This document shows positions 22,143-34,849 of a stretch of 64,000 bases of DNA, piece after piece. The notes beneath the pieces are model-generated. The model was not told the DNA's origin and made no database searches. It was given only the letters and a program-made list of their open reading frames with translations. How positions within the stretch are numbered: the first letter of the stretch is position 1; the number at the start of each line of letters is the position of its first letter. The DNA comes from Magicicada septendecula (lineage: Eukaryota > Arthropoda > Insecta > Hemiptera > Cicadidae), in the NCBI GenBank assembly GCA_034769895.1, contig CM068372.1:435367458-435431457 (forward strand), written 5' to 3'. Both the position numbers and the translations under genes were made by a program.

Positions 22143-22458
22143 TATTTATGGGTAGAGTTGGAATAGGTATTTTGGAGTTGGCTTGTATTCGCTCCAATTC
22201 GGGTTGATTTATGAGAGATATATTTGATCCAGTATCCATCATAATTATTGTGACGACTCCGTTAATTATAGCTTTTATGTGAACTATTTCACTATTCGTT
22301 TTTGGTAGTTGGTTATCCTCTTCCTCCAGAAGTTCTTCCCTGATGTCTTTTAGGTAGTTATTCGATATTATAGTGGTCATCTTGTTGTCACTTTTTGTCG
22401 TTGTCCGTCGGTTCAACCCAAGTGATTGGTCATGTGAAGGGTCCTGCTGGTTTCTCAC
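22143..22458 (-). pseudogene. Gypsy-A protease, N-terminal part
   Basis: The minus-strand frame holds HIKAIINGVVTIIMMDTGSN followed by ISLINQPELERI. DTGS is the retropepsin active site. The frame is cut by Gypsy-B at PTLPINN and continues at 15956. The protease processes Gag-Pol in the virus-like particle. Confidence 0.85.
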
Positions 22459-22466
22459 TGACCTTT

Positions 22467-24530
22467 TTAGTTTAAAGGTTGCTGGGAATTACTGGCCAGA
22501 CTATTTGATTGGCCTGCCGTTTCATTGATCGTCGTTTGTTGATCATATATTTGGTTCCTCGGCGCTTCCATTGTTCTGATTTCTGGAGATTGCTGGTTAT
22601 TATAATGGGAATTGTTGTACACAGAGTTTGTTTGTGCATTGGGACAATATCTTCTATGGTTGTTTTGCCTCCTCCCACTGATAAAATTGACTTGGCGCCT
22701 CATGTCGCCACTATTTTGGTTACCCCCGGTTCTCCTGCCGTACTGGTAATTTGGGTCGTACCGGTTGCTGTAATAGTTGTGATTATTTGGGTGGCCATTG
22801 GGATTTCGGTTTTGTTCTGTTCCCCTGTAGTTAAAATTCCCCTGGTTATAATTCTGGTGATCTCTGTTGGTCGGTTGGTTATTTGGATTATAATTAGGTT
22901 GATTCCTATGGAACGGTTGGTCACCTTGATAATTGTTCGGGTTACGGTTTATGTTGTTCCAGTTTATTGTTCTGGGTATTGTTGTAGGGTAAGTTGTAAT
23001 TCGGTGCATTGTGATTATCATTCCACCGGTTGTATTTCTGATTCACCATTCGATTTTTCTTATATTGGTTGTCGTTTTCGTGGTCTTCTAACAAACTGGC
23101 CATTCCCTGTATGGTCTTAATTTGTCCCTGTCTCCTGGCCCTCTGGATAGCGTCCTCATAATGATAGCCTAGTTGTATGACTAGGGATTCTTCTGGTATC
23201 TTTGGTTCGAGGTTTCGAGCTAGGCAGACTTTTCCTAAGAAGTACGATGTTAGAGTATGTCCTGCCTGCAGCTCATATCTTCCATTACTGATATCATGCC
23301 TCACCACATTTTGAGTCGATTCGGACCAGTATTTTTCACGGAACAAGGCTTTGAATTCCTGTGTACAGCTGATTTCTGGTCGAGTGGCTGTCCACCAGTT
23401 GTCATTTGTATCCCTAAACCTCTCATCGGTAAGGCTCCTCACTGTCGTCCACCTGGTTTCTCGGTTCTTCTCTATGAGTTCCTCCACCCTCTTCAGGAAT
23501 TCTATTGGGTTCCTTCGGTAACTCTTAAAGTTTATTACCTCTCTATTTTCACTTGTAATAATATGAGTGTTATTACAAGGCTTCTCCCTCAAAGCATCTA
23601 GCTCCTCCTGCATCTGTTTTTCCCTCTGACTGATTTCTATTATTTTCTCTTTATTTTCTTGTGTTTTTTCGTCGATCTTATTGATAGTAGTGTACACTCT
23701 TTCGACGCGTTCACTGACATCAGTTTGGATTTCCTTGTGCCTCTCCTCCAGCTTCTGGATCACCTCATGTTTATTTTTTATGCACTCTTCGGTGGTGGTT
23801 TTCTGCAGTTCTTGTACTCTGATAATTCCCTCCTCCTCGACGTGATTTATTTTACTGGTCAACTCTTCCCGGACATGTATTACAGTTTCGTTTGTCTCGG
23901 TTATAGTCTGTTTAATTTCCTCTCTGCATTCCACCAACTGTTGTCTCAATTCCTCCTCATCTTCTCGCTGTCTTCCTTCAACTGTCTCTGGAGTGTTTCA
24001 CTGTTGTTCTCGATCTTTTGGTTTAATATCTCAAGATCTTTCTTTATTTGCTTCTTCAGCTCCTCACTCTTCTTTTCTAGCGTCTCCTGGCTTCTCTTCA
24101 AGGCCTCATGGTTGCTTTCCATTTTCTTATTCAGAAGTTCCGTGTCCTCCTTGAGTTGTTTCCTTAATTCTTCACTGTTTTGTCTGAAGAATTCCCTGTC
24201 TTCCTTCCTTTGTTCTCTAGTTTCTTCCTTCATTTTCTTCAATTCTTCACTGTTTTGGTCTATTTTTTCATTCGTTTTCTTTGAAGTTTCATTCATACTA
24301 TTCATTAACTCCATCAATTTTAGTATGTTAGGGTCTCCTCTAACTTCTCCCTTGTCACCCGCCTGTTGTTCCTTTTCTTTTTCCGGGGTTGGGTTTTCTG
24401 GTTGGTCCTCCTGGGGATCCTCTTCGAACAATTCCCCGATCATTTCTTCAATTTCCTCCATCTCTTCTTGGTCTTCACCTTCAGTTCCTTTCCTTATTTG
24501 GTATCTTGTAACCATGGAATGTCTCCTCAT
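22467..24530 (-). pseudogene. Gypsy-A Gag, frameshifted
   Basis: The start is likely at MVTRYQIRKGTEGE (about 24513) or the upstream MRRHS at 24530. The first about 190 residues are acidic, then a long coiled coil (repeats such as SEELKKQ and NSETLQRQLKED). A frameshift at about 23947 leads into more coiled coil and a capsid-like region (FKSYRRNPIEFLKRVEELIE, FKALFREKYWSESTQNVV, GRYELQAGHTLTSYFLGKV). Another shift near 23000 leads to an Asn/Gln-rich tail (NPNNYQGDQPFHRNQ). I see no intact CCHC knuckle. The long coiled coil and N-rich tail are features of this insect Gypsy group. Confidence 0.85.
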
Positions 24531-24557
24531 AATCGCCGCTGGTCTTCTTTTAAAGCC

Positions 24558-24577
24558 TCACCGGTTGGTCGCCAATC
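24558..24577 (-). promoter_or_regulatory. Gypsy-A primer binding site (probable)
   Basis: Just inside the 5' LTR on the minus strand, TTGGCGACCAACCGGTGAGG begins with TGG and resembles the tRNA-Arg-type site (TGGCGACC) used by some Gypsy elements. Confidence 0.65.
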
Positions 24578-24960
24578 TGTAACGTTATAACTAGTGTGTC
24601 TCTGTAAAATGTGTACCAGTTTTATATTTGTGTAGTGTTAGTATTAGTGCGTTCGTCTCGCACTAGGGTCGTTACATCTATTTTGCGCTATCGATGTCCG
24701 TAGCGTTGCGGTAATTACCAGTACAGCACAGCAGTAACCTTACCTGTTCTTATATAGGGGTGTGTTAATCCCGGGTGGCGCCAAATTGTTTATTAAACAA
24801 ATTAAACTTATTAATCTGTATTTTACTAGGGTGTTATCAGCTATGACGGTCTGGGCGTTCAAATAATTCCCGCTCGTTCAGCCTTCTGGATCGAGTAGGT
24901 AGTTGTACTAATTGCAACTTGAGCGCTGATCGTCAAATCTAGCTTTCGTAAACCAACACA
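24578..24960 (-). repeat. Gypsy-A 5' LTR, outer boundary uncertain
   Basis: The inner edge is TGTAACG at 24578. The minus strand holds CCCCTATATAAGAACAGG (about 24745-24762), a TATA box. A candidate outer end is the CA at 24960 (minus-strand TGTGTTGG), but with no second LTR in the window this cannot be proved. A TTAGTGCG...CGCACTAG hairpin lies near 24645-24668. Confidence 0.55.
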
Positions 24961-27900
24961 AGTAATACAATACACTCCCTATGAAATAATAACAACGGTT
25001 ACTCCCTGTACTAGTTATTTTAATGTTTGATAAGTAAAATTTTCAGTTAAACAATTAAATTATGTTGGTTGATTATTAAATTTGCACCGACTTTTTACAT
25101 GAAACAATGTCTCTCAGGATGACGAATCGATTATGGAACGATATATTCACATCAGCATGGCAGCTGAACGTGTAGTTATTATAATTAATTTCGTTCCAAA
25201 ATCGGGGGATTCTTTTGATTACAAGACAGAGAATTCCTATGATTATAATAAAAGTACTTTACCTTACTCTAAGTGTACATGAATAATAAGGTGTGTGGTT
25301 ACAATCTGTTCTGTAGTGTCGTTAAATGTGTTTCGAAAGTTCGTATTCAAATAATAGGTTATATTTTATGTTAACAAATTTTCAGTGTGTTTATTTTTCT
25401 TAATTAATCTTTGAAAGAGAATATTCGGCTTATAGTGAGATATCAAATTACTTTTAGTAAAATTTAGAGTGATTTTATTTTTGGAAATAAGGTAATTCAA
25501 TGGTACTTAACACATCAGCATGACTTGGTGTTTTCATTCATTGGGTCGGAAGAGGATTGGGCTGCAATAGTTTCTATTTTCATTAATCTTGGGACTTAAG
25601 TAGGTCAGGCGTCTTTTTCGTATAGGATGTGGTCATATTTTTCTGTTAATATGGTTCTTGGCCTTTAGTTGACTGCTCCAATGGTTCGTCTGCTTCTTAT
25701 TCAGTCATGGTTTTGAATTTCGTTCACTGTTTTACATTATTTAATTAAAAATTGGTCTTCCAAAATTCGGCTTCTGTCCTGGTAGAGTGACGCTTTACGA
25801 GTAACGATATTCAACGGTAATTTTCGCCACCAACGTTCGTTTCTATGGTTACCGATGAATTCTGATTGGCTTAGATTGATATAAATCCATTGTTATCAAA
25901 ATTTGAATTCTTTTCAAAATCCTAGTATATCTTCTGATTGCTGTTATTCCTCTATCTTCCTTCCTAAGTATTAAATATTGTCACTATAGTATGTATTTCC
26001 TTTCATAGATTAATTTGATACCCCACAAGTTTGGGTTATTTTAGGTTTTATGTTTTTACAATTATTTTAATACTTGTTATTTACATTTCTTTTTGAATTC
26101 CAATACTTATTATAATATTTTGTCTTAAAAATGATTTACAATTTATCCTTGGTGAGTCATTCGCCTCGGATTTGCTAATTTCTTAGTTAACTTATTACAA
26201 TTTGTAGTTGCTTGTTTTTGACAGTTAGGCATTTTCATAGGCCTAAGTAGCCATTATGGTATTTGACTTATTTCATTCAAATTACATCTCATTTTAGCCT
26301 AATGGGCTTTATTTTGTTATTATAATTGGTTGTGTTGTGTTTTGGGTCTGTTTATGTGTTATTATTTTGTCACTATTATTTTATATATAATTGTTTACTA
26401 TCTGGTTCCCTCGTTTTCTAGTCATACATTTCTTAACTTTTTTACTTATTTTATTTGCCAATAATAACAATGTGGCTATTATTTACTATTTTTTGATCTT
26501 ATTAAATACAACATCTAGGCCTATGGTCTGTATAATTCTTCCAGCCAGCCATTCATAAACTTGCTTAAATAATTATTTGATTTTATTTGCTAATATTTGT
26601 TTACAATTCATGTCATTTTATATCATTTTTTGTGTGATAAACAACATCACTTTTTATGAACTTACTTTAATAACGATCCCTTATAACATGGGTGTTTATT
26701 GATTGGTTTTAAACTCCTTAATTTTTAAACAATCTTTACTTCCCTCCACGTTAACACTATCTGTTTTCTCTTTCAGGGTATTCTCCCTTTTAATTATAAC
26801 TGCATTCAATTAAATTTAACAATAATACTCTTTCTTAACTAAATACTGTCTTCATTACTTTTCAGCATTCATTGTACCTTAATTAACTGTTTATACTTAC
26901 TACTATTCTTAATTACTACTATTCTTCACTTTTAATCATTTAGTGTTTCCTTTGGATTTATTAAGTGTTTATGCTTTTATCATTCACTATTTTTCACTAT
27001 ATTAACATTCTTTATTTTACACTATTCTCATTTAATCATCACCTTCACTTTTAAATTATTTATAGTTTATTATAATTTAATTAGTGTTTTTTCTTTATCA
27101 CTATACTTTGGGGTTTTTACACTTTCATTTTGCACTTCACAAATGTTTTTGTTTTTTAAGTGTTTCTAAATGGGTAATCCCTCTAATTACTATCTCACTA
27201 CCGTACTATCTCTTTCATTACAAATCTCAATAATATTAACAATTTTATGTCTTTATATTTTATCATTACATCTAACTCTAATTTGTGGGTTAGTTTGCTT
27301 TTTTATATTTAACATAGTTTAATTGGGTTTCTTTCAATTGTTATGTACTTTTTTATCCATTAATTGATAATAATATTTACTTTTTTCATAGGTTAATTAT
27401 TGGTCTTTTTTCCAATATTACATTTGAGTGTATTATTTCTCCTGCTCATATTCTTTATTACTTGTTTGTGTCTTATCATTTGTTTTCATTTTTATTTATT
27501 TCCCTTTATCTTGGGTTTGTTTCTTTTTCATTTCCCTCCTTCTTCATTTTCATTGTATTTGGTTAATACCTTGGTTTTCCACCTTCTCCCTTGGGTTCAT
27601 TTTAATATGTTGCATTGAGTCATTCAATTCTTTTAATTTGTTTCATTTTTGTTTGGTTTCGGTTTTTTCCCTTCTTCATTTGGTTTTGTTAATCATTTTC
27701 TTCTTTGGTTTTATTCTTGTTTGTTTTTTGTGGTTCCCTTCTTCTTTTGTTTCCTTTTGTTGGGTCAATCACTTGGGTTAGGTCAAGTCGTCGTTTGTCG
27801 TGTCATTGTCTTTATATTTTATTTATATTAAACATTTTATTTTATATGAAGTATTATTTTATATTCAGGATCATCTTTTTCATCCCTGGTATTGGGGTGG

Positions 27901-28824
27901 CTTATTTGTGTTGTAACATAATACATGTATCTTATACACACATTCATTTCTTATTTTAATAATAGTTTATTTATCATCATATTGATTTGTAATTAATTGT
28001 TGTAAGAATATGAGTTATACATGTATTCTTTTGTGTAGGGTTCGCATTGACAATATGCATTTTCCATAACCTCCTAACTTTCAAGCAATTCTCTTCCTCC
28101 CTCGTCAAATTTAGACTTGTAATCTGTGTGTTAGTTGCGAAGTAGCTTTAAAACTTTTTTTTTTTTGGACTGCCAGTCCTCTGTCTTTGTGTTGGCCAAT
28201 TGTGTCAACATACTCGTACTATTCTATCATCACTCATTCTCTTGTATTGTCCACTCTGGTAGTCCTGTCCTCTGCAAGTCTTCCTGGTATTCTCCTAAAC
28301 TCCATATTTGTGACATCTCATTTCGCTGTTTTGACTTGCATTGTCTCACTCCCAGTTTCTGCAGAATACATCAGTATTAGATTATTATATGTCTTATGTT
28401 ATACCTTATATGTATTATCAGTATTATATGTCTAAAAGTCAATTTAGACATGTAATTGATGTACATATTCAAACCTTTGTGTTTTGTCTCAAATGTTTGT
28501 TAGCCAGATAGTAAGAGCCAGGCACACAACTGACTATTTGATGAGTGATCATGACTTGGATTTGAATTTTTTATCTGACCACCCGCTCGTGTGCCAAGTG
28601 GGGGGGGGGAGGCCAAAATTCACCATTTATTACCCACTTTTAATGTTGTAACCGTTAGCTATACAATTGCTTCCTTCAGATTTTATGTACACGACCTACC
28701 CGTTCGTGGGGAGTGAGGTTAACCCTTCTTACTAACCCACTGCTCTTAAGATTGGTTATAAACAAGTCAGTCAAGGACACAGTAGGCATGCTGCTCTTTT
28801 AACTGTATAATTAACAAACTATTA
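24961..28824. other. AT- and T-rich region, no gene recognised
   Basis: The plus strand is strongly T-rich from about 26.0 to 28.0 kb. Open frames such as those at 27.4-27.9 kb are runs of Phe/Leu/Ile/Ser from that composition and resemble no protein. No repeat ends, TIRs or splice-like exons stood out. A G-run of about nine lies near 28600. Confidence 0.6.
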
Positions 28825-28832
28825 ATGTAGAA

Positions 28833-31800
28833 CATGGGCGTCGTCAGCATAAAATTATTGGGGGGGACACACATTAGGGTCTCAGGAGGGTCCAAGACTA
28901 CCCCCTCACCGGAAAAAGTACCCTTTGCAAATCATATTTTGAAGCATTTTTTACTTAAAATGGGTGCAATAGGTTGTTGACAATAATATTGACTGAGTTT
29001 GTTATTTTTGGAACATGATTAAATGCATTTTTTTACTCTATTTATTATACAGTAAATTAGGTCAAATGAACACTTTTACGTTTTTAAAACTAACTTACCA
29101 AAATAAGTTAAAATATTGTATAAAACTTAACTAGCCTATTCAAGATTTGTAAAAATAGCAAAAGAAATCAAAAGTGAATTTAAAGTAAAGAACATGACTT
29201 ATGATAGATATATCATATATGATATATTATGAGCAAAGAGTAAAGTTATGGCTTACTATCTAAACCTAAACCATTTGTTATTATTACACTGAGCCAAATA
29301 CATTCCTCCTTGCTTCACAATTACACATACATTTTTTTGCTACATTTCTATCATCTAATTTGTCCAACAGTGTTTTGTGCACGTAACAAACAGCTACGTG
29401 ATTCAGCCTTTTTTGAGTCGTAGTTTACCGTAGATAGGTCTTCAGTTTTCGTAAAGCACTAAAACTCCGCTCTGCTTCGCAACTTGAAGCTGGACATACA
29501 AGCATAAGCCTAACTAACACTTCAACATTCTAGAATAAGTCCCTAACTTCTTTTGCCATCGAAACCAACACATCTTTAGCATCTTTCAGGCACTTTACTT
29601 TATACCGAAGATGAAAGAGTTGGAGTTCTGTTTTTAACTAATGGTCATTAATTTCCGGATAAGGAGTTACTACATCATATCCCTTCTTTTCTAGAAGTAC
29701 CTTTTCTAACAGAATCTGTTTCTTTCATACTAGCTTGTTCAAGTATTCGATTCTTAAGGCCTTGTACAGCAGTGTCAATTACTTCAAAATATTCTCGTCT
29801 GTAGTGTTCCTGTGGTGAAATATATTTGTGTCCATCAATGCCCTCAGACATTCTCTTGGGCACCCTTCTTTCCTTAGGTAGTCTCAGGTCTTCAAGACCA
29901 AGCTCTAAGATTTTTTCATTGCACTCTTGATATACAGATGAAAACTTCTCGTTTGTTTTGAGTTTTTCAAGACTATCAGCAACGTGCTGAACAGATACAC
30001 ATAGTCCAGTAAGTGTTCTTTTTTCGCCCTGAAAACTCTTGTTTAAAATTTCGAGAAGTTCAATAACTTCTCTCCCTATAATGAAACCTAGATATGTTTA
30101 TTCATTGTCTTTAGAAACCTCCGTAAGCTCATTCAGTGTCTTTAGAATTAGAGGATATTTCTTCAAAATTTCATTTACTTGTGATCGCCGATATATCCAC
30201 CTTGTGGGACACAGAGGTTTAATTTTTGCTATATTACTGTCAGAACGTTGAGCTGTATCCTCAATAATGTGTTTGTACTCGTCTTTTGCTTTTGTGTTTG
30301 AAAGCAATATTCCCAACTGATGGGCCCAATCCATGGCGTTTTTAACGGTTCTTGAACTTTTGCAGCTTGCTTTCATCACCAGATTAATGCAGTGAGCACC
30401 ACAGTGAATGTAGTCCGCAAGTGGTTGTTTATCTACTACAACTGATTGAGTCCCTTTATGGATACCACTCATGTTACCTGCTGCATCATAAGTCTGCCCG
30501 CGAAGATTGTACAAAGGGAGTTGCAATCTAAATAGAGCATCAAAAATAAGAGCTGCTATGTCTGTACCACACATCTTTGCCGTTTCGGAAAAACCCAAAA
30601 AACTTTCATGAGGATCCAGATCGGCATCAACCCATCTAACACAAAAACTAACTTGTTCATCCCCTGAAACATCTCTAGTCCCGTCACAAATAACAGAAAA
30701 CATCAAAGGATCAATTTATTTAATGCTTTGGACTACACTGGACAGAATTTCGTTTCCCAAAATCTGGATTATTTCGTTTTGTATTGTAGGGTGTGTATAA
30801 TTAGTCTCTTTTTGAAGCCACAGTTTCAAAGAAGGCTTATCTTCACTGCGAACTTTCAGCAGTTCCATTAGGTTTCCTTCAAAATTCTTGTGTCCTCTAA
30901 TGGCCAGTCCTTGCCTAACAAGGTACTTTAGACTTCCTATAATTGTCATCAAAGACTCTAAAGCTAGTTTTTGTTGTTGAAGTTTTATATTTGATAACTG
31001 TCTCTCAATAGGTGCTTGTAACTGAGTGTGGCTCAAAACAGCTTGAGAATGGGCAGCACTTTTCTCGTGCATTTTAAACTTTTCAATAGCTTTCTTCCAG
31101 GTTTTAAACCCCTTTTCACTAAATGCCTTATCCCGTTTAGTAGCCAGAGTTTTGTTTGGGCACAACTGAGCGTATCTCGTGCAGTAAAAACAGCTTACCC
31201 CTTCATTTCCAATTACGTGAAGGCAAGGAAATGTTTCATACCAACTTTTCTGAAAACTTAGTATTCGGCCGGATAGTTGCTGCACTGGGAAGCCATCAGG
31301 TAGAATCTTAGGCTGATGAGGAGAAGTGTAGCAAATGAAACTATCGACAGATGCCATCACGTCTTCGTTAGGCGTTTCTTGTACTTTAGTTGCAGTGACC
31401 GATGGTGCTGGTGCTCTAGAATGTGGAGAACATGGTAAGATTTCCTCTTTAAGTGTAAGTTCTTCATCATTTACTTTCGATAGCGCTGAGAACAAAAATA
31501 AATGTTAACAATAATACAATAATAAAAATAAAAGTAATAGCCAACAAATAAATAAATGCCTAACTATATAAGAGTTGTTAACGATTTTTTTCATACAAAA
31601 CTTGAATCGAACAATAAATTCATGAAAATGTTTATGAACTGAAAAAAACCCGGTTTGTTTATGTATCTTTTTTTTAATATATTAAATATATTATGTAATA
31701 GGTATATATACATAAATCAAAATTAAATTGTAATAACACAGGAAGTTGATACGAAATGATACAAAATTTGGTCGACGTAAGACGTAAGTAAGCATGCATT

Positions 31801-32585
31801 ATACTACAGTATAATGCTATAATGATTATTCATTAAATCACAAAAATGATTTATAAAAAGTGGTATTATTATTATAATGCTATAATAATACTATAATGAT
31901 TATAGTATGCTTACGTTGAGTTGAGTTTCTATGTAAATTTTCAGTAACTAATAATATAAAGAAAATTCTGTAACGAAATTTCAAGTGAAAATTTAAAAAA
32001 ATACACTAAGATTTTAATTTTGTTTTTAAAAGTGTTTAAAGATAAAATTTTTTGCTTTATTGTTTGTAGCATTAAACATAATTAGTTTAAAATAAAAATG
32101 ACAAATTATTCACTTACCAGCGTTTTCTGCTTTCTTTTGTCTTTTAAAAAAAGACAATATATCTTGTTGGGTTTCTGCTCGCTTCATATTGACACTGACA
32201 CACTGACACAAATGAGCAAATGAGTAATGAGTATATCACCAGGCAGTGCAGTGAAGGGAATACCGTCCTCTTGTCGCACCACTGGCACTGTGTTCGCTGG
32301 TCAAACCGTTTTGTTTATTTACGGACGGGAATAGCCCAGTTCTAGGAAAGCCAGGCTGTGCGATATATCATATCTCATGTACCGGGTCCTGGCTCTGCTA
32401 CTGCGAAACACTTGTTACTCATTCCATTTGCATTCCGAACGATGCCATACGATGGTACAATGTAAGTTTAAAATGAGATTTGTTATGATTGCCTATATTT
32501 AAATATTGGGGGGGACATTGACCTACGTTCCAAACATTGGGGGGGACGCGTCCCCCATGTAGATCCCCCGGGATCGACGCCCGTG
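28833..32585 (-). mobile_element. hAT-1 DNA transposon, complete ends
   Basis: Termini are inverted: left CATGGGCGTCG, right CGACGCCCGTG. The 8-bp duplication ATGTAGAA sits at 28825-28832 and 32586-32593, the hAT signature. GGGGGGGAC words repeat inside both ends. It encodes a two-exon ZMYM/DUF4371-type transposase on the minus strand, now with stops. Confidence 0.93.
29284..32187 (-). pseudogene. hAT-1 transposase (TTF zinc finger, DUF4371, hAT dimerisation)
   Basis: Exon 1 (32187-32118) encodes MKRAETQQDILSFFKRQKK. The intron 32117-31486 has GT/AG ends and a phase-1 join into ALSKVNDEEL. Exon 2 has a TTF-type zinc finger (FPCLHVIGNEGVSCFYC, then HEKSAAH), the DUF4371 catalytic region (MFSVICDGTRDVSGDEQVS, RGQTYDAAGNMSGIHKG, IHCGAHCINLVMKAS, CPTRWIYR), and the C-terminal dimerisation motif CPASSCEAERSFSALRKLK near 29470. 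In-frame stops occur near 30713, 30096 and 29426, with a frameshift near 29680. It is a cut-and-paste transposase related to ZMYM1-like host proteins. This copy cannot make a full protein. Confidence 0.9.
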
Positions 32586-32814
32586 ATGTAGAAAGTGTGT
32601 TAATAAGTTTACACTGTAGTAGACAGTAGATAATTAATTACATTTGACTTAATTAAATTGTTATCTTACTGTAATATCATTAAAGTTCATATCACCTCAT
32701 CATAACTGATAATCTTTAATGCAACAATATATGATTGAAATCCGTTTGAAACATGGCTTTTCGTAGATAAGATCATTTATCATTTCATATACCTTACAGG
32801 TATATACTATGGCA

Positions 32815-33200
32815 GTTTGAAAAGTTCACGACCTAATAATAAAAGACTTACCAGTATTTTTTCGTTTTGGAATCACTTTTCATATTTCAGCATAGTCTCC
32901 ATGTAGTTGAACACATTTGGTTTAGTGATGCTCCAGTGCTTTTATCCCATTCAGAAGTTTGATTGTTCTAGGTCCTCTGATAACCGTTTAGTGCCGCTTT
33001 CAGTCATCTCCAGAAAAATCCCTCCCTCCCCAGGGAATTTCTGAGTTTTGGGAATAATTAAAATTAAATAGAGCTAAATCAGGCGAGTAAAAGTGATGTT
33101 GCAACAGATTGTATTTCAGCTCAGTGATTTTTTGCCTTAAAAACAATGCTTGTCTGAGGTCTTCCATTATCCTACTACAAAATTATGTGTTTATATACTA
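32815..33200 (-). pseudogene. Mariner transposase relic (C-terminal)
   Basis: Minus-strand fragments in different frames recall the mariner end: a degraded HHFYSPDLAL block near 33090, MTESGTKRLSEDLE near 33010, then NGIKALEHH, TKCVQLHGDYAE and GKSFIIRS with stops. The order fits the C-terminal third of a mariner transposase. No intact TIR pair was found. Confidence 0.55.
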
Positions 33201-34222
33201 AACCTGTCCCTGTTTTACAAGTATTTTGATTTATTTGGTCTAAAAGGTTAGAATATCATTCTTTATTTTTTGTCACAACCATGATAATCTCTTAAGAACA
33301 TTCTCTTAGCCAATCAGAAAATCAAGTCATACCTTTCCAACAGACAAAATTGACTCTCCTTTTTTTGTTTACATGACTGTAATTAACAGTGCAACAGACG
33401 AACATGTTGCTTTACTGCTGTTCATGAGGCAAATGTGTTACCTGATGTCTCTGACATGTTTCTCAGACTCTTTGTATCTTCTTCTTCTTTGACTCTTCCT
33501 GAACCACCTTCTTTATCTGTGAGAACTTACAGTGTCCTACAACTGAACTGTCAACCTGGGTACTCTTAGTCTCTGCCTTTCTCTGCAGTACTTCCCACTC
33601 ACTGGATGCAAAGTCATTACTGGGTCTCAACCAGTAGTGAGCCACCACACTGTCTCATCTTCACAAACCTCTCCATTCACCCATTGTTTCCAGAACCTGT
33701 TCATTTTTGTTTTCTAATTACTTTGTCCGTCCAGTATATTTTTAATATTCTCCTACAGCAGCAGATTTCAAATGCTGTGGTTGTGTCTTTCACCTTTCCC
33801 TATTGTCTAGGTTTCACATGCAGCTTCTGTAATAGCATGCTGCAAACATATAATTTGAGGAATTTCTTCTTAATTTGAATCCAGTATTTGACAGTAGCAA
33901 ATTTTTTTCTCCATCTGGCCTGTGCTCTGACACTGATTCCTCTCAGTTATCTTTACCAGTTTTAATATTTACCTATTTTTGTTCCTGATTCTCCTCTTCC
34001 CCTAATAATTTTTTATAATATTCAATTGTGTTCTCAATTTACATTGTTTTCTGTGAGTAGAAACCATACCATCAGTAACTCTTAACTCTTATACTCTTTC
34101 CATGAAATGTTATTACTGTCTTGAACATCTTTATGGCTTCCTTTACAGCCTCTTATAAAGCATTCTCGTATAATGGTATTGAATTTGTATAAAAGTAAAT
34201 TTTAATTCCTTGTTATTTGTAG

Positions 34223-34282
34223 GATGTTTTAACGGTCAGTGTAAAGAAAGAAGCAGATCCAGAAGAGGCTGAGACTGAACAG
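34223..34282 (+). CDS. Small coding exon 1 of a probable host gene (20 codons)
   Basis: A pyrimidine-rich tract and TTTGTAG precede it and CAG/GTAATG follows. The exon is exactly 60 nt, phase 0 on both sides, encoding DVLTVSVKKEADPEEAETEQ. It resembles the short acidic 'V-K-E-E' exons found in N-terminal parts of insect C2H2 zinc-finger genes. It shares the D-x-x start, size class and phase with the exons at 34641 and 50777, so I group them as one gene. No zinc fingers lie in this window, so the family assignment is an inference. Confidence 0.5.
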
Positions 34283-34640
34283 GTAATGTGCATAAACATT
34301 ATTTAACCCATAGCTAATGTGTTAGGTTGTTCAGTGTCATGTACCACTTGAGATTTTTATCACATTCCTTTGTAGATATGTAATTAAAACTCAACAGAAT
34401 ACACAAACTGTATCATAGTGTTGTATACATATAAACTACATGAGATTAAGTAAGTAAAATCGCACATTTGTGCTAGCGCGCGCATGCACATATACCATGT
34501 AGGTACAGAGTATGGATATTTATTGCAAAAGTTGATAGGTGATTCTATATATTTCATATTTAGTATTGATCACCTCTTTATATAGTACTCTATAAATCAC
34601 TGAGAAGACAAAATAAATTTTATAATTGTTCAATTTGCAG

Positions 34641-34733
34641 GATGTATTCCCAGTTATAAATTCTGTTCTAAAAGGAGAACTGCATGTAAAAGAAGAAATC
34701 ATCAAAGAAGAGAATGAACAGTTTGTTGATAAG
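34641..34733 (+). CDS. Small coding exon 2 of the same probable gene (31 codons)
   Basis: Acceptor TTCAATTTGCAG, donor AAG/GTATTA. 93 nt, phase 0 at both ends. Encodes DVFPVINSVLKGELHVKEE followed by IIKEENEQFVDK. The acidic-basic VKEE/IKEE pattern matches the other two exons. All three could be skipped without a frame change. The next exon found is 16 kb downstream, with several transposons between. Confidence 0.5.
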
Positions 34734-34849
34734 GTATTATACATAGTTATACATTTGTTTATAGTAACAAGCATTTATTGTTATAATGAACAGCATTGTT
34801 GTTATTTGTAAACTTATCAGTTAAAACTGTTGGAGACTGTTTGGTGTCC

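Larger units (their letters stand above)
2111..24960 (-). mobile_element. Gypsy-A LTR retrotransposon, interrupted by two large nested insertions
   Basis: The coding parts of one Gypsy element lie in order on the minus strand: gag at 24530-22467, protease start at 22458-22143, protease/RT at 15956-14410, RNase H end and integrase at 3629-2111. The gaps are filled by Gypsy-B (15961-22138) and by a 10.8-kb block (about 3630-14409). Across the first gap the protease frame continues after one copy of the ATAT duplication. Across the second, the RNase H coding resumes mid-motif. Frameshifts and stops show it is dead. The 5' LTR is present at the right, but its outer edge is uncertain. The 3' LTR was not found. 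Confidence 0.85.

Noticed and set aside
27400..27960. Overlapping plus-strand open frames rich in Phe, Leu, Ile and Ser, resembling membrane proteins
   Set aside because: They follow from the T-rich composition, occur in several frames at once, and have no recognisable motif or start context.
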